Source: Virgibacillus aidingensis (GTDB lineage Bacteria; Bacillota; Bacilli; Bacillales; Amphibacillaceae). From it: a stretch of 64,000 nucleotides of DNA. A program made the position numbers and the translations under genes. Positions 61,789 to 64,000 of this stretch are shown one piece after another. The notes under the pieces were generated by a model, which saw only the letters and a program-made list of their open reading frames with translations, was not told the origin of the DNA and did not search any database. Every line of letters starts with the position of its first letter. Position 1 is the stretch's first letter. The DNA is taken from NCBI RefSeq assembly GCF_010994035.1, contig NZ_WIXN01000003.1, positions 186,001 to 250,000 of the forward strand, given 5' to 3'.

Positions 61789-62142
61789 TTATTTTTGTAG
61801 ATCTGCCCACTCACGCTCAAAATTTCTAAATGGATCGCCATCATCAAGGACTTCTGCAACGGGATCTTTATTATCTTTTTTCCAGCTTTTATAGATGAGA
61901 TACAATGCGTACCCTGCTGCCACACCAATTACGGCATAGATATTGGAGAATGTAATGCTCAGGATAAAAAGACCTAAAACTATCCATCCAATTTTACCTG
62001 CTGCCGAATCACTTTGAAGGAATTTCTTAAAGATGATATAGAGCAGCCAAAGGCTTAAGGCCAGTAAAACCATCGGCCCCAGGTTAACCAGGAGAACCAT
62101 GAGTGCAGCCAGTCCGCCAAGAAACAGTAAAAACTTCTTCAT
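61789..62142 (-). CDS. liaI: LiaI-like small membrane protein
   Basis: A 117-residue protein with three or four hydrophobic segments (about 5-45 and 55-80) and a soluble acidic tail ending NFEREWADLQK. The start at 62142 has AGGAGG 9 bp upstream. Position before pspA matches LiaI, which anchors LiaH to the membrane in B. subtilis. It is longer than LiaI and resembles the lmo0954-type membrane proteins found at this place in other Firmicutes. Function by context. Confidence 0.78.
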   Translation of the reverse strand: MKKFLLFLGGLAALMVLLVNLGPMVLLALSLWLLYIIFKKFLQSDSAAGKIGWIVLGLFILSITFSNIYAVIGVAAGYALYLIYKSWKKDNKDPVAEVLDDGDPFRNFEREWADLQK

Positions 62143-62666
62143 CAGTTCGTGCCTCCTTCCTCTTATAGTTTCTATCATATCGGTTAGAAAACAATTCGGT
62201 AATGAGCCCGGGATATATTTTGGGATAGGGCTGGAGGCTTAGTTATTATTGGACTTGTAGTGGCTTTTGGGGAGCCTGTTTTAATGTGAAGTATTGATCC
62301 TATCGCTTGAAGCTGCACGTTTTTTTTCCCGGGACATGCGAGTGCCCGAACGCTTACAGCATTCGGGCATAAAAATATCTATAATCCGTGCTCTTTTGCA
62401 ATGCTTTTGTATGGGAAAATGCATATACACATTCACAAGTTAACTTAAATAATCTCTTTTTCATTATCCACCCATTATAAACCGAACAAGGTTGCGTTCA
62501 GAGAACGGACTTCAGCCATTATAGCTGTAGTAGGAAGTAAACGCTGAAAAAATTCTACTGTTACTGTAGTACTAACCTCGGGATTAGTTAGAAATCATCA
62601 ATTCCTTTGCTGCAGAAAAAAAACGTGATGCCTCGATTCAATGTCGGGATCACGCTCTATGGTTCC
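62143..62666. other. Gene-free region upstream of the liaI-pspA operon
   Basis: About 520 bp. It contains the promoter zone of liaI, an isolated hairpin (TGCCCGAACGC / GCATTCGGGCA, 62343-62371) of unknown role, and the terminator of the oxidoreductase gene. No open frame with a ribosome-binding site. Confidence 0.6.
62612..62656 (-). terminator. Terminator after the luciferase-like oxidoreductase gene
   Basis: Stem CGTGATCCCGA / TCGAGGCATCACG with one bulge and an eight-T run on the minus strand, about 10 bp after the stop. Confidence 0.85.
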
Positions 62667-63644
62667 TTACAAAAAACATTCTTGTGCAATCAGTTCATAA
62701 GATTTTCTTCTTGCTTCATAGCTGTTGGTAATCGTCACAATCATAAATTCTTCGGTATCGTACTGTTCTTGAAGCCTTTCCAGCTGCTCCCTCACCTCTT
62801 GCGGATTTCCAATGATCATATTGTTCTTCATTTTTTCCAGTTTGGCTTTTTCTTCGCCTGAAAGCTCATACGCTTTTGCTTCTTTTATCGTTGGTACGCC
62901 GGACTTTCCTTTACCTTTATCCTGCTGCAGCTTCCAAATCAAATCACTTAATGCCAGTTCCTCTGCTTCCTCCGTTGTTTCCGCACAGACGGCAGTTACT
63001 GCAATGAGCGCCAGGGACCCGCCGTTCTCATAATAACTTCTTACAATTTCCGGACCGCTTTCCCCTGACATAAAATGGCCGAAAGCATAGTTCATTCCTT
63101 TTTCTACAGCTAATTTCCCGCTCTTCCCGCTCGTTCCCAGCAACCATGGAACTGGGGGTGTCTCCGGGACAGGTCTGGCATTAATTTTGGAAAATAAGTG
63201 ACCATCCGGAAATGATCCGTCCAGAAATGCAATTAATTCATCCAGTTTATCCGGCATTTTACGTACATTTTCAAGAAAATTATCTGACAATGCCATCGTT
63301 ACTTCTGCGGACCCGCCGGGTGCTCTTCCAATCCCGAGGTCAATTCTATCGGGGTATAGGGTTGCCAGCATATTATATCTTTCTGCTATATTAAAAGCCT
63401 TGTAATGTGGCAGCAGCACGGCTCCTGCGCCTATGCGGATCTGTTCTGTCCGTGATCCAATTAAACTCAGCAGCATATCCGGTGCCGGGCTTGCCAAGCC
63501 GGCCAGGTCATGATGCTCTGCAACCCAGTATCGCATATACCCCAACCGGTCTGCAGATTCAGCCAGCCCGACCGTGGCCTTGAGTGCTTCCTGTGCTGTT
63601 TTCCCTGATGATACGGGAGCCTGATCCAGAATACTTAACTTCAT
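62667..63644 (-). CDS. LLM-class flavin-dependent oxidoreductase (bacterial luciferase-like)
   Basis: A 325-residue TIM-barrel flavoenzyme of the luciferase-like group: KLSILDQAPVSSGKTAQEAL start, RYWVAEHHDLAG, IRIGAGAVLLPHY and DRIDLGIGRAPGG are the family signatures. Closest in style to the MsnO8/YwcH-YtmO-like group 1 enzymes. Substrate unknown. It overlaps the next upstream gene by four bases (ATGA) and has GGTGG before its start. Confidence 0.9.
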   Translation of the reverse strand: MKLSILDQAPVSSGKTAQEALKATVGLAESADRLGYMRYWVAEHHDLAGLASPAPDMLLSLIGSRTEQIRIGAGAVLLPHYKAFNIAERYNMLATLYPDRIDLGIGRAPGGSAEVTMALSDNFLENVRKMPDKLDELIAFLDGSFPDGHLFSKINARPVPETPPVPWLLGTSGKSGKLAVEKGMNYAFGHFMSGESGPEIVRSYYENGGSLALIAVTAVCAETTEEAEELALSDLIWKLQQDKGKGKSGVPTIKEAKAYELSGEEKAKLEKMKNNMIIGNPQEVREQLERLQEQYDTEEFMIVTITNSYEARRKSYELIAQECFL

Positions 63645-63994
63645 TCTTCCACCCTGCCTTCTTCATTTTGTGATTCAATTTCTTGCATGTGATCAACCAG
63701 CTTTTCTGCAGCCTTTCGGTAAAAATTACTCATCATTGTAAATGATGCTATTAATAATAGTTGTTCCAGGTAATCAGACGCTTTATCCTCCAATTCCTCA
63801 ACTGCCTCAGTTGTCTGTTCAGTATGTTTTCCTACTGTTTCTTCAAAAATAGCATGATTCGCTTCCAGCAGATGAATATATTTTTTATACAGCTCTTTTA
63901 CCGAGATCGATTCGTCCACAACCTTCTCATTCAGTTGTCCCAGCGTCTGTTTTACATCCTGAATGGATAATGAACCTTTCATCTGGTAAATCAT
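63641..63994 (-). CDS. Helical protein of unknown function coupled to the oxidoreductase
   Basis: A 117-residue protein if the ATG at 63994 is used (63982 is another choice). It has no convincing ribosome-binding site and the window ends 6 bp further, so it may extend beyond the edge. It has charged helices (about 8-70), one modestly hydrophobic stretch (LEQLLLIASFTMMSNFY, about 77-93) and an acidic tail. I do not recognise the family. Its stop overlaps the oxidoreductase start. Confidence 0.65.
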   Translation of the reverse strand: MIYQMKGSLSIQDVKQTLGQLNEKVVDESISVKELYKKYIHLLEANHAIFEETVGKHTEQTTEAVEELEDKASDYLEQLLLIASFTMMSNFYRKAAEKLVDHMQEIESQNEEGRVEE

Positions 63995-64000
63995 GCTAAT

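Noticed and set aside
1-64000. tRNA or rRNA genes, prophage or IS elements
   Set aside because: No cloverleaf-like GTTCGA-type blocks, rRNA motifs, integrase or complete transposase were seen; the only mobile trace is the Rpn remnant at 29496-29954.

Overview
The window is chromosomal DNA from a low-GC Gram-positive bacterium of the family Bacillaceae. Gene order closely follows Bacillus subtilis in two long blocks: ecsB-ecsA / hit / trpP / yhaH / yhaI / prsA / yhaL / yhaM / yhaN / yhaO / yhaP / yhaQ / yhzD / yhaR / yheA, and metNPQ / yusE / yusF / gcvH / yusI / fadE-fadA-fadB. An OpuA glycine-betaine importer with GbsR-family regulators, many acidic proteins and an isocitrate lyase fit a halotolerant genus such as Virgibacillus, Oceanobacillus or Lentibacillus. 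The genus is an inference from gene content, not a measured identity.

Layout. 1-4.2 kb: disulfide-bond protein BdbC, a LiaFSR-type cell-envelope stress module with an extra small membrane protein, and a PAP2 phosphatase. 4.3-9.1 kb: ferritin-like protein, EcsAB, Hit, TrpP, YhaH. 9.4-13.7 kb: OpuA operon, a divergent GbsR-like regulator, YhaI. 13.9-24.3 kb: PrsA, YhaL, YhaM, a second GbsR-like regulator, the YhaN/YhaO SMC-nuclease pair, a DUF1801 protein and a NatAB-like ABC exporter (YhaQ/YhaP). 24.6-28.4 kb is an accessory island: an XRE regulator with a small membrane protein, YhzD, and three consecutive membrane or secreted proteins that I do not recognise. 28.5-32.8 kb: YhaR, a remnant of an Rpn-type transposase/nuclease, YheA, a PucR-type regulator and the sugar ATPase MsmX. 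33-38 kb: a 56-aa hidden gene, the methionine importer MetNPQ under a SAM-I riboswitch, YusE, YusF, GcvH, YusI. 38.4-44.7 kb: a YtxH-domain protein and the fatty-acid beta-oxidation operon behind a palindromic FadR operator. 45-49.2 kb: a PCYCGC lipoprotein and the zinc operon adcA-adcC-adcB-zur behind a Zur-box promoter. 49.7-57.8 kb: a VLRF1-type release-factor homologue, a paired SMR exporter under a guanidine-I riboswitch, a MoxR/DUF58/DUF4129 operon, an NlpC/P60 hydrolase and isocitrate lyase. 58-64 kb: a 35-aa zinc-ribbon-like gene, a second LiaFSR module preceded by PspA/LiaH and a LiaI-like protein, and a luciferase-like oxidoreductase with its partner.

The most unusual object is a 15-unit array with an exact 21-bp period between adcA and adcC (46860-47159). 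Its CGATCG core is intact in 13 units, and it stays open in several frames on both strands. Other points of interest are two complete LiaFSR systems about 57 kb apart, an unrecognised three-gene cassette at 25.8-28.4 kb, a 315-bp gene-free element bounded by perfect 14-bp inverted repeats between ecsA and hit, and two small genes (35 and 56 codons) supported by ribosome-binding sites, terminators or composition.
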